A stretch of 64,000 bases of DNA, taken from assembly GCF_025564065.1 (NCBI RefSeq), contig NZ_JAMGZK010000045.1, positions 120,945-184,944 on the forward strand. Direction: 5' to 3'. This DNA is from Silvania hatchlandensis (GTDB lineage Bacteria > Pseudomonadota > Gammaproteobacteria > Enterobacterales > Enterobacteriaceae). Within the stretch, counting starts at the first letter, position 1. Every line of letters starts with the position of its first letter. The position numbers and the translations under genes were made by a program. A model generated the notes under the pieces. The model ran no database searches. It had not been told where the DNA came from and saw nothing but the letters and a program-made list of their open reading frames with translations. This document shows, piece by piece, positions 18,126 to 26,782 of the stretch.

Positions 18126-19162
18126 TGGGCAAGATGAATAAAAACCGCGCTGCAGCTAAACAGAGCATTCAACAGAGCAGCCGAGTATCTGCAGAAGCAT
18201 TCAGCTTTGGCGACCCGATCCCGGTACTGGACCGCCGGGAATTGCTGGATTATGTGGAGTGCGTGCAAATGGACCGCTGGTATGAACCGCCGGTGAGTTT
18301 TGACGGGCTGGCTCGCACCTACCGCGCCGCCGTGCATCACAGCTCACCGATTGCCGTTAAACGTGACATTCTCAGCAGCACCTATATCCCGCACCGCCTG
18401 CTCAGCCAGCAGGCTTTTTCCCGTTTCGTCCAAGACTATCTGGTGTTCGGTAATGCCTATCTGGAGAAGCGCACCAACCGTCTCGGCGGCGTTCTCTCGC
18501 TGGAGCCGTCGCTGGCAAAATACACCCGCCGCGGCGTGGACCTAGACACATACTGGTTTGTGCAGTACGGATTCACTACGCAGCCCTACGAATTCACGCC
18601 GGGAAGCATTTTCCATCTTCTTGAACCTGACATTAACCAGGAAATTTACGGGCTACCCGGCTACCTCTCAGCCATCCCGTCCGCCCTGCTCAACGAGTCC
18701 GCCACGCTGTTCCGCCGCAAGTATTACATTAACGGCAGCCATGCGGGCTTTATCATGTACATGACCGACGCCGCGCAGAACCAGGAGGATGTGAATAACA
18801 TCCGCCAGGCCATGAAAAGCGCAAAGGGGCCGGGCAACTTTCGCAACCTGTTTATGTACTCACCCAACGGCAAAAAAGACGGGATTCAGATCATCCCTCT
18901 GTCAGAGGTGGCGGCAAAGGATGAATTTTTGAATATCAAGAATGTGAGCCGTGATGACATGATGGCCGCGCACCGCGTACCGCCGCAGATGATGGGCATC
19001 ATTCCCAACAATACCGGCGGCTTTGGTGACGTGGAAAAGGCCAGCCGTGTCTTTGTCCGCAACGAGCTGATGCCGTTGCAAAAGCGATTGCAGGAATTGA
19101 ATGATTGGGTCGGGGAAGACATTATTTCGTTCGCACCATATGTATTAGGGAACGTAATTTAA
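18122..19162 (+). CDS. Q: Portal protein gpQ
   Basis: The 346-residue protein (MMGKMNKNRAAAKQSIQQSS..., phage portal PBSX/P2 family) forms the dodecameric portal through which DNA enters and leaves the head. Its start overlaps the P stop (ATGA-type), and the gene is followed within 30 bases by a strong terminator. It is the last structural gene before cos. Confidence 0.96.
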   Translation: MMGKMNKNRAAAKQSIQQSSRVSAEAFSFGDPIPVLDRRELLDYVECVQMDRWYEPPVSFDGLARTYRAAVHHSSPIAVKRDILSSTYIPHRLLSQQAFSRFVQDYLVFGNAYLEKRTNRLGGVLSLEPSLAKYTRRGVDLDTYWFVQYGFTTQPYEFTPGSIFHLLEPDINQEIYGLPGYLSAIPSALLNESATLFRRKYYINGSHAGFIMYMTDAAQNQEDVNNIRQAMKSAKGPGNFRNLFMYSPNGKKDGIQIIPLSEVAAKDEFLNIKNVSRDDMMAAHRVPPQMMGIIPNNTGGFGDVEKASRVFVRNELMPLQKRLQELNDWVGEDIISFAPYVLGNVI

Positions 19163-19165
19163 AAC

Positions 19166-19191
19166 CAAGCCGCTCTTAAGAGCGGCTTTCA
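19166..19191. terminator. Terminator between Q and the TIR gene
   Basis: A 9-base perfect stem (aagccgctc / gagcggctt, loop ttaa) is followed by T-rich sequence on the + strand and by an A/T-rich tract on the other. It separates the converging portal and TIR/SEFIR genes and could serve both. Confidence 0.75.
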
Positions 19192-20631
19192 TCATTTTAT
19201 AGAATCAAGTCTTTCAGCATTCATCATGCTTTCAAAATCTGATCCCATACGCCCATAACTGAATCCAGAAACCCTAACTCTCTGAGCACCTGCCTTAATC
19301 TTTAACTTAATTTCTTGGGCTGACGCTATCCCAGCAATTATGGCTAAATGCTCGAAATATTGGTGCTGTGTAGCCCTTATAAAAAGTTCAGGCTTATAGT
19401 TATATCCCACATAATGAATAGTATTCGGATACCAATAAATGCCATCATTGCAAAATGAGTAAAAAAGAATTAATAAGTCAGCTTGAATAAGATCACCAAA
19501 AACAATATCTTCCCTATCAGCATTTCTTTTTATGAACTCCGCGACAGGTGAGTAATATCTCGAATCCTCTTCAAACCCCGCCTGCAAGGTTTCAGAATCA
19601 GTTAAGAAAGCATTAACCGAAACGAGCCTATGCTCTGGTGGTAAACTTTTATCGCCTGAAAGGAATCGTGCAGATAAAACTGTGCGTATTAACTGAAATT
19701 TTTCTAATTTAATCAACTTGGAAATTGAATATAAGAAAAGTTCAAAGGCAAATACTTTTTGCGCATCAAACCAGTTTGGTTGATATGAAGTGACCGTACT
19801 GGGCACTTCGGTAAGTAAAAGGATTTTTTCAAGAAATCTTATGAGTTCTTTTGAAAAATCATCCTGTCCTGTAAACTCCGCCTCAAGTGCAATCCATTCA
19901 CATACATAATCTCTGAGAGGCTTCATCGCGGTAACATCACTGATTATCTTCTTGCCCAAGCTCAACAGTTCAGTATCCTCTGGTCGAGTTCGAACTCTCA
20001 TCCCATCAAGGTATCCAATCACTGCATCAACAAAATCACGACGAAAATAACTTACACCTGTTCGATTCTGCAAAATAGCTTGTTTCAGGCTATTTAACTT
20101 TGCGTACGGTTCACTTACAGGGGCATGTTGCTCACTGTCTAGATAACTCGGCCTTTGTCCAAGCTTGGGTTTTATATCTGCTGGCTTTCCATTAAGATGT
20201 CTAACCAACCGCTCCCAATTATGATTTTCTTTCTCAGGGGTAGATAAATCGATCCATATTAACGAACCCATGAAGACGGGGAGATATGGTTCTGAGTGCT
20301 CATCATATTCACAAACAATCGGTATAAACTTTGATTGTTCGACTTTTGTATATACTTGTTGAGAGATAATTTGGGACTCCGTTCCTACTCCACTTTTTTT
20401 ATTATCGGCTTTTTCAACATATACTGAATCACACATCACAAGAACATTGGTGATACTTTTATCAACAACCATTTTCTCCATGAATGCGTTTTTATCATAC
20501 CCCTCCTTTAAATCATATATATCAATGACAACATCCACCCCATCACTCAATAGCCTATCAGCTATTGCTTTAACTCTTTCCTTATGCGCGGGGCTACTCC
20601 AACTATATGATATAAAAACCTTCGGCGTCAT
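19192..20631 (-). CDS. TIR/SEFIR-domain protein, probable phage-defence cargo
   Basis: A 479-residue protein has a TIR/SEFIR domain at residues 1-150: KVFISYSW at 4-11, then DIYDLKEGYDKNAFMEKMV, VLVMCDSVYVEKA and GVGTES, the strand and helix pattern of SEFIR domains that cleave NAD in bacterial immunity. The C-terminal 300 residues (from about 180) are helical and unrecognised; they probably sense the trigger. The gene is AT-rich, runs opposite to Q and fills the gap between Q and cos, a variable position in P2-like phages known to hold antiviral genes. No partner gene is adjacent on its strand, so it may act alone. The N-terminal identification is firm; the defence role is inferred. Confidence 0.82.
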   Translation of the reverse strand: MTPKVFISYSWSSPAHKERVKAIADRLLSDGVDVVIDIYDLKEGYDKNAFMEKMVVDKSITNVLVMCDSVYVEKADNKKSGVGTESQIISQQVYTKVEQSKFIPIVCEYDEHSEPYLPVFMGSLIWIDLSTPEKENHNWERLVRHLNGKPADIKPKLGQRPSYLDSEQHAPVSEPYAKLNSLKQAILQNRTGVSYFRRDFVDAVIGYLDGMRVRTRPEDTELLSLGKKIISDVTAMKPLRDYVCEWIALEAEFTGQDDFSKELIRFLEKILLLTEVPSTVTSYQPNWFDAQKVFAFELFLYSISKLIKLEKFQLIRTVLSARFLSGDKSLPPEHRLVSVNAFLTDSETLQAGFEEDSRYYSPVAEFIKRNADREDIVFGDLIQADLLILFYSFCNDGIYWYPNTIHYVGYNYKPELFIRATQHQYFEHLAIIAGIASAQEIKLKIKAGAQRVRVSGFSYGRMGSDFESMMNAERLDSIK

Positions 20632-20849
20632 AGCCAGTCCTTATCGAATTTGTTAGATAGTAGAACATAAGTTACTTCTCATCGCCTTTTTCGGCAAGTT
20701 CCGCCACCGCAACAACACCAACTCTATTTGTTTGTAAACAATATGTTGCAAATGCTTTCTTTTGCCTACGAATCCCATCTCTCACAGATTGCAGCCGCCA
20801 GAGAGCTGGAAACTACGCTGTTTTTCACCATTTCCCACCGTTGCGCGCG
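20632..20849. other. Non-coding interval between TIR gene and cos
   Basis: This stretch holds the presumed promoter of the leftward TIR gene and the cos-proximal packaging region. On the minus strand it begins at the cos end with GC-rich sequence that resembles the left end of P2/186 DNA. I see no convincing gene in it; the open frames crossing it do not have ribosome sites or family resemblance. Confidence 0.5.
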
Positions 20850-20868
20850 CTCGTATCCCCGCCACGCC
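20850..20868 (-). other. Phage cos site (cohesive end)
   Basis: Read on the minus strand the sequence is GGCGTGGCGGGGATACGAG. The first 13 bases, GGCGTGGCGGGGA, equal the cohesive end of phage 186 and differ by one base from P2 (GGCGAGGCGGGGA), as I recall those sequences. It is followed by GCGCGC and ACGGTGG, also reminiscent of the P2 left end. It lies between the portal gene and the replication operon, exactly where cos belongs. Cleavage by gpM/gpP here generates 19-base single-stranded ends in P2-like phages. Confidence 0.8.
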
Positions 20869-21163
20869 TGCCCGCTTTGTGTAGTGGTTTTCATGCAGGT
20901 GCATGACGGGCCGGAAAGCGCGCCAGTTCTGGTGGGTCCAACCCGTTACGATCCTTTTCGGATCATGCGAATCCATGCGCAATTCGGCGCTTTTGATGCA
21001 CATAACCTCTTCAAAGTCCGCTAGCCATCCCACAAAACCAAAGTCTCTAAATTTAGCGTTGAGCTGCCTTCTCGCATTCAAATTAAAACTGATCCTTATC
21101 AACTACTTAGCTATGTGGTTAAATCATAAACTCACATCTCAACTTCACTCATGAAGGAAAAAC

Positions 21164-21967
21164 ATGGAAGCGAATGACCCTGGCAAGCTGATATGGCATG
21201 TTGCCTGCGATGAATCAGGTATAGATGGTCAGCGGTTTTATGGATTTGGCAGCTTATGGATGAAGTATCAAAGGCGTGGCGATTTCGTGCGCATCATTCG
21301 AGAGCTTAGGGAAAAGCATAGTTGTAGTGATGAGATCAAATGGCAAAAAGCGAGTTCAAAACGAAACGCAGCTTTTTACCATGAACTACTCGAAACGTTC
21401 TTCAAACATCAATGGTTGGCGTTCCATTGCATCGTTGTTGAGAAGTCGAAAGTGGAGAAATCGTTCCATGGTGGAGATTACGACCTTGCCATGCGGAAGC
21501 ATTTTGGCAAGTTGATTGAAACAAAAATTGGAAACGTTATAAAGGCACATCCGAACAGAGAATGTGAGTTCCGTGTAGAGGTTGATCCATTACCCTCCCG
21601 GTACAAAAAAGCCGATGAGGCATTTGAAGTAATTACTAATCACACTCTGGCAAGGAAGTTCGGGCGTAAAAACATCATCAAAAGCGTAGTCACCAAGGAT
21701 TCAAAATCCTCAGAACATATTCAAATAGCTGATTTCTTGTTGGGTGCAGTCATGTGTGCCTATCAAGGTAAAGCTACCTCTGAGGCTAAACTTGCGGTCG
21801 CAAACAAAGTTGCATCTTATCTCGGATGGGATTCACTTATGCATGACACATGGCCATCAGAACGAAAGTTTAATATTTGGTTTTTCTTTGATAGGTCAAA
21901 AGGACCAAGAGACATTCTCACTCGCGATGTAAATCTGACGTATGAATTGCCTAAAGCTAAAAAGTAG
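21164..21967 (+). CDS. DUF3800 protein, cargo between cos and replication genes
   Basis: The 267-residue protein starts at an ATG preceded by AAGGAAAAAC. It shows the DUF3800 layout: N-terminal VACDESGIDGQRFYGFGSLW (acidic DESG motif, about 12-31), a central DEIKWQKAS segment (about 53-61) and a C-terminal KDSKSSEHIQIADFLLGAV (about 178-196) with the conserved Q-hADhhxGAV pattern. The family is predicted to have an RNase H-like nuclease fold with Asp/Glu metal ligands; its role is unproven. It sits between cos and A, where P2 itself carries tin and old. AT content and location mark it as a cargo gene, plausibly antiviral. Confidence 0.78.
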   Translation: MEANDPGKLIWHVACDESGIDGQRFYGFGSLWMKYQRRGDFVRIIRELREKHSCSDEIKWQKASSKRNAAFYHELLETFFKHQWLAFHCIVVEKSKVEKSFHGGDYDLAMRKHFGKLIETKIGNVIKAHPNRECEFRVEVDPLPSRYKKADEAFEVITNHTLARKFGRKNIIKSVVTKDSKSSEHIQIADFLLGAVMCAYQGKATSEAKLAVANKVASYLGWDSLMHDTWPSERKFNIWFFFDRSKGPRDILTRDVNLTYELPKAKK

Positions 21968-22177
21968 AGCCGACCTCACAGCCGGCACGGTTGGAGTTCC
22001 AGTCAAGGGACGAAGTTACCAACTAGGCGGTATCAACTTTCGGGGGGCCGCCTCTAACTCCCCAAAACCTTAAATTCAGTTTATAAAGCATAACGCTAAA
22101 TTGTGTTAACTTCAACAAAATGCATAAAAATCATGCTATAACGCACGTTTTATAGGTTGATTTATTGAGGGGATTAG
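21968..22177. other. Intergenic region after DUF3800 gene
   Basis: No gene is seen. It contains two stem-like elements: gccgacctcacagccggc just after the stop codon, and aggcgg (22024 onward) pairing with ccgcct about 17 bases later around a run of six G. Neither has a clear T-run. The latter part is AT-rich. Confidence 0.4.
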
Positions 22178-22363
22178 CTAATGCGTGTTCTCATCTTTCT
22201 TTACTCCGCATTCATTTAGCCTGGTAACCAGATCGCTCGTCAGTTCCGACAGCCACGAAATCGCAACCTCCTTATCGTCATCGCTACAATCTGAGCTGGC
22301 GACCAGCCGGGCCATAAGTTCTATCCGCTGCAATGCAAGTGACTCCATGAACAAATCGTTCAC
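22178..22363 (-). CDS. Small LexA-controlled protein in the tum position
   Basis: A 61-residue protein starts at GTG (22361-22363) 6 bases after GGGGAGGG. It is Leu/Ser/Asp-rich and helical (MESLALQRIELMARLVASSD...), with no membrane segment. A near-perfect SOS box lies 17 bases upstream of the start. In phage 186 the gene just beyond A is tum, a LexA-regulated antirepressor that inactivates CI and induces the prophage. This protein is shorter than 186 Tum (about 146 residues) and I cannot claim sequence homology. The antirepressor role is inferred from position and control. Confidence 0.65.
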   Translation of the reverse strand: MNDLFMESLALQRIELMARLVASSDCSDDDKEVAISWLSELTSDLVTRLNECGVKKDENTH

Positions 22364-22379
22364 AACTCCCTCCCCTTAT

Positions 22380-22399
22380 TACTGTTTATATATACAGTA
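22380..22399 (-). promoter_or_regulatory. LexA (SOS) box
   Basis: The 20 bases TACTGTTTATATATACAGTA differ from the E. coli consensus TACTGTATATATATACAGTA at one position. The core CTGT-N8-ACAG lies at 22382-22397, directly before the ribosome site of the leftward small gene. This predicts induction by DNA damage, in line with 186-type rather than P2-type prophage behaviour. Confidence 0.88.
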
Positions 22400-22478
22400 C
22401 AACATATGTATTTAAAGCTGAAATAGGTTTTTACTCAGCTAACCCTTTGATTAATAGATAGCCTCAATCCTGACTTTC

Positions 22479-24863
22479 TCAGTACCATTGACGCCATTTG
22501 TCATCCTCCTGTAGTCGCTGGTTACGGTAGAACAGGCGCAGCCCGCCTCCAGACGGCAGGCTGCCACCACGCAGAAGCAGATCAACTTCCATTTCACTGG
22601 CGTCAAACCCTCTCGAACTCAGTTCCACATCGAGCTGCAGGCGTTGGTGCTCCGTAATTTCCTGTTTGTAGCCTATCCGCCGCTTCGGTTTGACCAGTCT
22701 CAGCCTCGCCGTCAGCTCGCGCAGTTCCTTTTTGCTCATGTTCTCGAAGCCTGGCAGTGCTGCAGGTTCTTCGTTAACAGAAGATTCGCTCCCTGATTGG
22801 TTCAAAATTTCAACAGGGGGACAGTTATTGCCACGAGTCCAAGGGGCGCGAGCGCCCTGGTCGGCTGTCGCCTCCTGAACGTCAACGGCCTTACGAACCA
22901 TTTTCCACTTCATCGCGTGCGTGCAGATCCGGCCCTCAACAATAGGAGACCAGATGCCGTAGATACGGATGCCGTGATCGCCGTAGGTGCCCGGCTCGTC
23001 GTTAAGCTCGTATGCGGTTCGGATAAGATGATGTTTGCGGGGAACCAGAACGCCGCCCTGCTTCATGATGTAGGTGGCAAAGCAGCCCGCATCGGCGGCA
23101 GCCAGCACGGCATCCAGTCGCGCATTTTCCAGCACCGGCGCACCGGCTTTATTGTCGCTTTGCGCTCTCGCGGCCTGCCCGGCCAGAAGACGCAGCTCGC
23201 GGTATGCCTGACGCCCTGGAATACCGAAGAAACGGAACTGCTGGACGCGGTGCAGGGATGCCCAGGCACTGACGTGCTCGGCGCTGTCGCGCAGTGATTT
23301 ACCGGTTTCTTTGCTGATCTCTTTCGCCAGCCCGCTCCCGTCGATGTTCTTGCTGATGTATTTGGCTATATAGCTGGTCGGTGTGCCTTTGCGCGGGTTG
23401 ATGAGTTCAGACTTGAAGCGCGGGCCGGTGTTGTTGCCCAGCTCAGCGCGGTCTTCACGAATGGCAAATTTACGCAGCAGCGCAGTGAGCGTGCGTCGGT
23501 CTTTTTTGCGCATGAAGCACAGCAGATGCCAGTGCACGGTGCCATCGTGATGCGGCTCAGCAACGCGCACGCCATACCAGCGCAGCCCTGCTTTGTGCAT
23601 GGCTTTGCGGAAAGCTGCGAAGGTATCGACCAGATAATCACTGCTTTGCCGGACCGTTTCGCTGGTCCACTTCGGATTAGGTCTGCCGTTGTTCAGGGTA
23701 GCGTGGAAGCGTGACGGACATGTGATGGTATAGAACACAGCGCAGTCGCCGCGCATTTCGGCGATCAGCTCCAGCCCTTTCACACAGGCCATCATTTCAT
23801 TGCGACGGTGCGCCGGATTACTACTGCTGGCGTTAACCACGTCTTCCATATCCAGCGTGTCACCGTCGGCATTGACCAGCTCGTGTGACTGGAAAAACTC
23901 CAGCGATTTGCGGCGCTGCTCACGTTTATGGATCACGGCTTCATAGCTGACATACGGGGAGGCTTTCTTGTTGACCAGACAAACGGCGCGCAGCTGTTCC
24001 TCCCGCCACTCGCAGCGCATCTGCCACAGTTTGCGGTACCACCAGTCTGCACACAGCATACGCGCCAGCGAACCCGGAATAAGGTCATAGGGCACTGGCT
24101 TACGACGGCGTTTCTTGCGGCGTAGCTGTTCAAAGGCAGGCGGAATGACATCAAGACGCATAGCCTCTGCTGCTACCTTTTCCCATGACTGGTGGATTTG
24201 CTCAGGCTTGACGTCATCAGTCACAAACAGATCGCTGCAGGCCGCATCGAGGCACATGCTCATGTGTGCCGCAACCAGCGTAGACAGTCGCTTAACCTGT
24301 TCCTGGTTCATTTCGGGCAGAATCAGCAGCCCCTCCAGCCCTTCATTGCTCGCCATAAACTGGAAAGAGGCAGACACCTGACTTTCACGCACGCGTTCCA
24401 GTCGCTCAAGGCACGGCCTGATGGTTTCGCGCAGATAACGGGAATAAGCCTTTGGCCTTCCCAGCCCCTGGAAGAATTTAATTCTCTCCAGCAGAGGTTT
24501 GCTGACGTGAGCAGGCTCGGCGCTGACGTTTGCCAGAATGACCAGATCGGGGTTAAAGCGCTGCTGCTCACGGGCCATTTTGGCGCGGCTGATAAGCTGG
24601 TCCTGTTCCAGTTCACGCTGGACAGGATCACGGGATTCATTGAAGAAATAGCGTTCCCAGACCTCATCACTCAAAGCCTCACGGCGCAGCTGTTCCTGCT
24701 CGTTGTCCGCAGCGTAGAGAGTGATCAGGTTTGAAAGCGCAGACACCGGCGCAACATCCGCCGGGTCCAGATAGGGGTTTATAGCTTTTTTCGGGGCATT
24801 CCATGGAAAAGCCCCGGCGGCCTCAGTCGGGCCGCCTTTGTCGTTTGTTAATTCAGGCATCAC
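22479..24863 (-). CDS. A: Replication initiation endonuclease gpA
   Basis: The 794-residue protein is the P2/186 gpA rolling-circle initiator. A metal-binding HxH (HWH, about residues 444-446, in [12 protein letters not shown]) is followed by the two catalytic tyrosines in [10 protein letters not shown] (about 498 and 502), the family's YxxxY nicking and joining motif. It nicks ori, which in P2 lies inside this gene. The start is GTG 24863 or the adjacent ATG 24860. It follows the zinc-finger gene in the early operon. The C-terminal 150 residues are more variable. Confidence 0.96.
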   Translation of the reverse strand: MMPELTNDKGGPTEAAGAFPWNAPKKAINPYLDPADVAPVSALSNLITLYAADNEQEQLRREALSDEVWERYFFNESRDPVQRELEQDQLISRAKMAREQQRFNPDLVILANVSAEPAHVSKPLLERIKFFQGLGRPKAYSRYLRETIRPCLERLERVRESQVSASFQFMASNEGLEGLLILPEMNQEQVKRLSTLVAAHMSMCLDAACSDLFVTDDVKPEQIHQSWEKVAAEAMRLDVIPPAFEQLRRKKRRRKPVPYDLIPGSLARMLCADWWYRKLWQMRCEWREEQLRAVCLVNKKASPYVSYEAVIHKREQRRKSLEFFQSHELVNADGDTLDMEDVVNASSSNPAHRRNEMMACVKGLELIAEMRGDCAVFYTITCPSRFHATLNNGRPNPKWTSETVRQSSDYLVDTFAAFRKAMHKAGLRWYGVRVAEPHHDGTVHWHLLCFMRKKDRRTLTALLRKFAIREDRAELGNNTGPRFKSELINPRKGTPTSYIAKYISKNIDGSGLAKEISKETGKSLRDSAEHVSAWASLHRVQQFRFFGIPGRQAYRELRLLAGQAARAQSDNKAGAPVLENARLDAVLAAADAGCFATYIMKQGGVLVPRKHHLIRTAYELNDEPGTYGDHGIRIYGIWSPIVEGRICTHAMKWKMVRKAVDVQEATADQGARAPWTRGNNCPPVEILNQSGSESSVNEEPAALPGFENMSKKELRELTARLRLVKPKRRIGYKQEITEHQRLQLDVELSSRGFDASEMEVDLLLRGGSLPSGGGLRLFYRNQRLQEDDKWRQWY

Positions 24864-24879
24864 TGACAGACTCCGAAGC

Positions 24880-25107
24880 TCACAGCGCGCCTCGGGTGTA
24901 GTGCTTGCCTTTCAGTTCTGCGATTTCCTGGCATGTGACGCAGCACTGCACGCCCGGAATAGCTTGTCTGCGAGCTGTTGGTATTGGCGCGTCACAGTCG
25001 ATGCAAAGAACGCGAGCAATGCCCGGCTTTCTGGTGCGGGAGTTCTGGATATGGCGCTGCAGGTTTTCTTCGACGCGCTGCTGTACGAGATCCATGGAAT
25101 CAGCCAT
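24880..25107 (-). CDS. TraR/DksA-type zinc-finger protein
   Basis: A 75-residue protein carries a C4 zinc finger: CIDCD at about 35-38 and CCVTC near 56-59, separated by about 17 residues, the DksA/TraR pattern. The N-terminus is helical. Such proteins in P2-like early operons resemble DksA and may bind RNA polymerase's secondary channel; this is a family inference. It overlaps the next upstream gene by 1 base and precedes A. Confidence 0.88.
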   Translation of the reverse strand: MADSMDLVQQRVEENLQRHIQNSRTRKPGIARVLCIDCDAPIPTARRQAIPGVQCCVTCQEIAELKGKHYTRGAL

Positions 25108-25349
25108 TAGTGCCAGTCCCCGCGTGATTCAGCTTCATAGCGAGCAACTTCACGGCGCAGCAGTTCTGCCGCCTCAATTCCGGTCATTTCCTTTTGCAGG
25201 ATGTGGAGCGCCAGAGCCTCCATGCGGAGGGAAACGGCAAAGGCACAGCTTTTACGCTCATCCAGGCGAGTCTCGTTAAACAGCTGGAATAAACCGGCAT
25301 CATCCGGTCCGGTTTTGGTGGTACGGGTTTCACTATTTCGCATCATCAA
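25107..25349 (-). CDS. DUF2732-family early phage protein
   Basis: An 80-residue helical protein (MMMRNSETRTTKTGPDDAGL...) with LDERKSCAFAVSLRMEALAL, resembling the DUF2732 family found between the Fil and TraR-like genes of P2-like phages. The function is unknown. The exact start among the three N-terminal Met codons is uncertain. The stop overlaps the start of the TraR-like gene, so translation is probably coupled. Confidence 0.75.
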   Translation of the reverse strand: MMMRNSETRTTKTGPDDAGLFQLFNETRLDERKSCAFAVSLRMEALALHILQKEMTGIEAAELLRREVARYEAESRGDWH

Positions 25350-25410
25350 TTCTCCTGAATTTGGGCAAAAGAATGCCCGGCGGGTTTACGCCATTAATTT
25401 CTGTTTTGGG

Positions 25411-25752
25411 TTAATTCGGCATGGTTAGCCGTTTCGGAAATAAGCTCACCACTGCACGAAAATGATTCATTGCTTTAATCAGCTCCCGCGTTTCGTCAGT
25501 AGTCAGCTCACTAATATTGACGCTGTGACGTTCTGCCGGAATTTTTGCCATGAAGAATATGGCGGCAAGTGCCCTCTCGTTCTGTTTGTGATTAATGTCG
25601 CGCGGATCACGCATCTCATTAATAAACCGTTCCAGCTCGCGCTCAATATTCAGACCAAACACTTTTGCTCTCAGCTCCGCGATGTGGTTCAGCCCATTCA
25701 GGCGCTGACCAGTGCTCAGTGGAACAGTCGCTGCAGGACCTTCAATAGCCAT
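25411..25752 (-). CDS. DUF5347-like early phage protein
   Basis: The product from the ATG at 25750-25752 (MAIEGPAATVPLSTGQRLNG) has 113 residues; AGGGG lies 5 bases upstream, which decides this start over longer ones that run into the fil gene. It contains LRAKVFGLNIERELERFINEMRDPRD and FPKRLTMPN. It resembles short uncharacterised proteins (DUF5347) of P2-like early operons. No function is assigned. Confidence 0.7.
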   Translation of the reverse strand: MAIEGPAATVPLSTGQRLNGLNHIAELRAKVFGLNIERELERFINEMRDPRDINHKQNERALAAIFFMAKIPAERHSVNISELTTDETRELIKAMNHFRAVVSLFPKRLTMPN

Positions 25753-25922
25753 GGTTTCCCCTGTTGGATTGTGGACAGATCGGCCAACAGTGCATCCTGC
25801 GAGCGGCACGGATGCCAGCGCTTACCATCTTTCCCCATGATCCAGCCGTGGCCGCAGTGCATTGCCGGGCTTTGCTTAACGAGAAGCGACGCAAATGAGG
25901 GTTCATTGTTCAGCATAAACAC
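25716..25922 (-). CDS. fil: Filamentation protein Fil (DUF2724)
   Basis: This 68-residue protein (MFMLNNEPSFASLLVKQSPA...HGWIMGKDGKRWHPC) matches the Fil/DUF2724 family of 186 and related phages. In 186, Fil blocks host cell division early after induction. The start may be at 25922 or the second Met at 25916. It overlaps the next gene by 37 bases. Confidence 0.82.
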   Translation of the reverse strand: MFMLNNEPSFASLLVKQSPAMHCGHGWIMGKDGKRWHPCRSQDALLADLSTIQQGKPWLLKVLQRLFH

Positions 25923-25923
25923 C

Positions 25924-26433
25924 TCAGCTCAGCCCAAACGAGGAGCCAAGGCCCGTTACGGTATCGACGACGCTGGCCATTGCAGGGTTAGCCTGTAAAC
26001 GAGCCTGCAGAGAAATCGCGGTAAGTGCCATTAGACGGGTAACGGAGTTGACACTTTCGACAACCTGGCGGCGAGTGGTCGCGTTCAGTTGAACACCAGA
26101 AACCGCACTTGCCGCGACACGACCGATTTCGGCGGTGGCTTTCAGGACGTACTGCGGCATTTTCTCCCGCGCGACTTCATTGGTCGGTACGCATGGCAGG
26201 CAATGAATCTGCGCCAGAAAACCATCAACCAGCGTTGAGTCTTCGGTGAGATCGGTCAGCAGCCAGATATCTGGCGCTGTGAGTTGGTGCGGTTGCTCCG
26301 GGTTGAGCTTATTACGCAGGGTTTGAACGTTCATGCCTGCGCGTTCTGCAAGCTTGGCCATGTTGTGGCGCAGCGCGAAGGCCCGGCAGGCCTCATTGAA
26401 ATGGGGATGTTTTGATATGCGATAGTCAAACAT
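25924..26433 (-). CDS. cII: Phage regulatory protein CII (186-type)
   Basis: The 169-residue protein (MFDYRISKHPHFNEACRAFA...) belongs to the phage CII/CP76 family and has the same length as 186 CII. It has an N-terminal helix-turn-helix region (MAKLAERAGMNVQTLRNKL, about 25-43). In 186, CII activates a promoter that establishes lysogeny. It is the first gene after apl/cox in the leftward early operon. Confidence 0.9.
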   Translation of the reverse strand: MFDYRISKHPHFNEACRAFALRHNMAKLAERAGMNVQTLRNKLNPEQPHQLTAPDIWLLTDLTEDSTLVDGFLAQIHCLPCVPTNEVAREKMPQYVLKATAEIGRVAASAVSGVQLNATTRRQVVESVNSVTRLMALTAISLQARLQANPAMASVVDTVTGLGSSFGLS

Positions 26434-26449
26434 AGTCAGTTGCTCCGTG

Positions 26450-26466
26450 AAGTCTCAAAATGGAAC
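26450..26466. promoter_or_regulatory. Possible CI operator between cII and cox
   Basis: The sequence agtctcaaaatggaac resembles agtccccaaatgggaac found in the cI-cox promoter region (26737-26753): 13 or so positions agree when aligned. Two similar spaced sites around the lysis-lysogeny switch fit the several operators bound cooperatively by the 186 CI oligomer. This is an inference from similarity only. Confidence 0.35.
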
Positions 26467-26687
26467 TAATTGATAGTCACGTTGCAATCTGAGAGTGCAT
26501 CAACGGTTAAAGCAACGATGTTAATCATTACCTTTTCACGCTTCTTATCTTTGCGCAGGCGGTGACGAGGCAACCGACCATCTGCAAGCATATCGTTAAT
26601 GGTGTCAACAGGTAGCCCAGTAAGCTCGCTATAGCGTTCAATTGTGACGTGCGGTGTGTTCAGAGTGATTGAAATATTAGGGGTCAT
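26466..26687 (-). CDS. cox: Excisionase/early repressor Cox/Apl-like protein
   Basis: From ATG 26685-26687 (MTPNISITLNTPHVTIERYS) the protein has 73 residues. It carries a helix-turn-helix of the Cox/Apl type (TIERYSELTGLPVDTINDMLADGRLP, residues 14-39) and a basic stretch RKDKKREKV. It faces cI across a 95-base control region. Cox/Apl represses the lysogenic promoter and directs excision with integrase. The longer open frame upstream covers the operators and is rejected. Confidence 0.83.
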   Translation of the reverse strand: MTPNISITLNTPHVTIERYSELTGLPVDTINDMLADGRLPRHRLRKDKKREKVMINIVALTVDALSDCNVTIN

Positions 26688-26782
26688 GATGCAACATCTC
26701 CTATTGGCTTGTGGTGAGCCGTTTGTAATCGTGACAAGTCCCCAAATGGGAACAGAACTGATACTAGGATCGCATAAGAGAT
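26688..26782. promoter_or_regulatory. Divergent lysis/lysogeny control region
   Basis: The interval separates cox (leftward) and cI (rightward). It contains the partial palindrome ccccaaatgggaac (26740-26753), a candidate operator, and gatact (about 26760) as a possible -10 for cI. By position it is the equivalent of the 186 pR/pL switch. Promoter elements were not resolved with certainty. Confidence 0.6.

Noticed and set aside
20728..21102. Open frames on both strands across cos
   Set aside because: They cover the cos region and lack ribosome sites and homology; the region is a packaging site in P2-like phages.
22024..22053. GC-rich aggcgg...ccgcct stem considered as cos
   Set aside because: It lacks the GGCG-GGCGGGG cohesive-end sequence that is present at 20850-20868.
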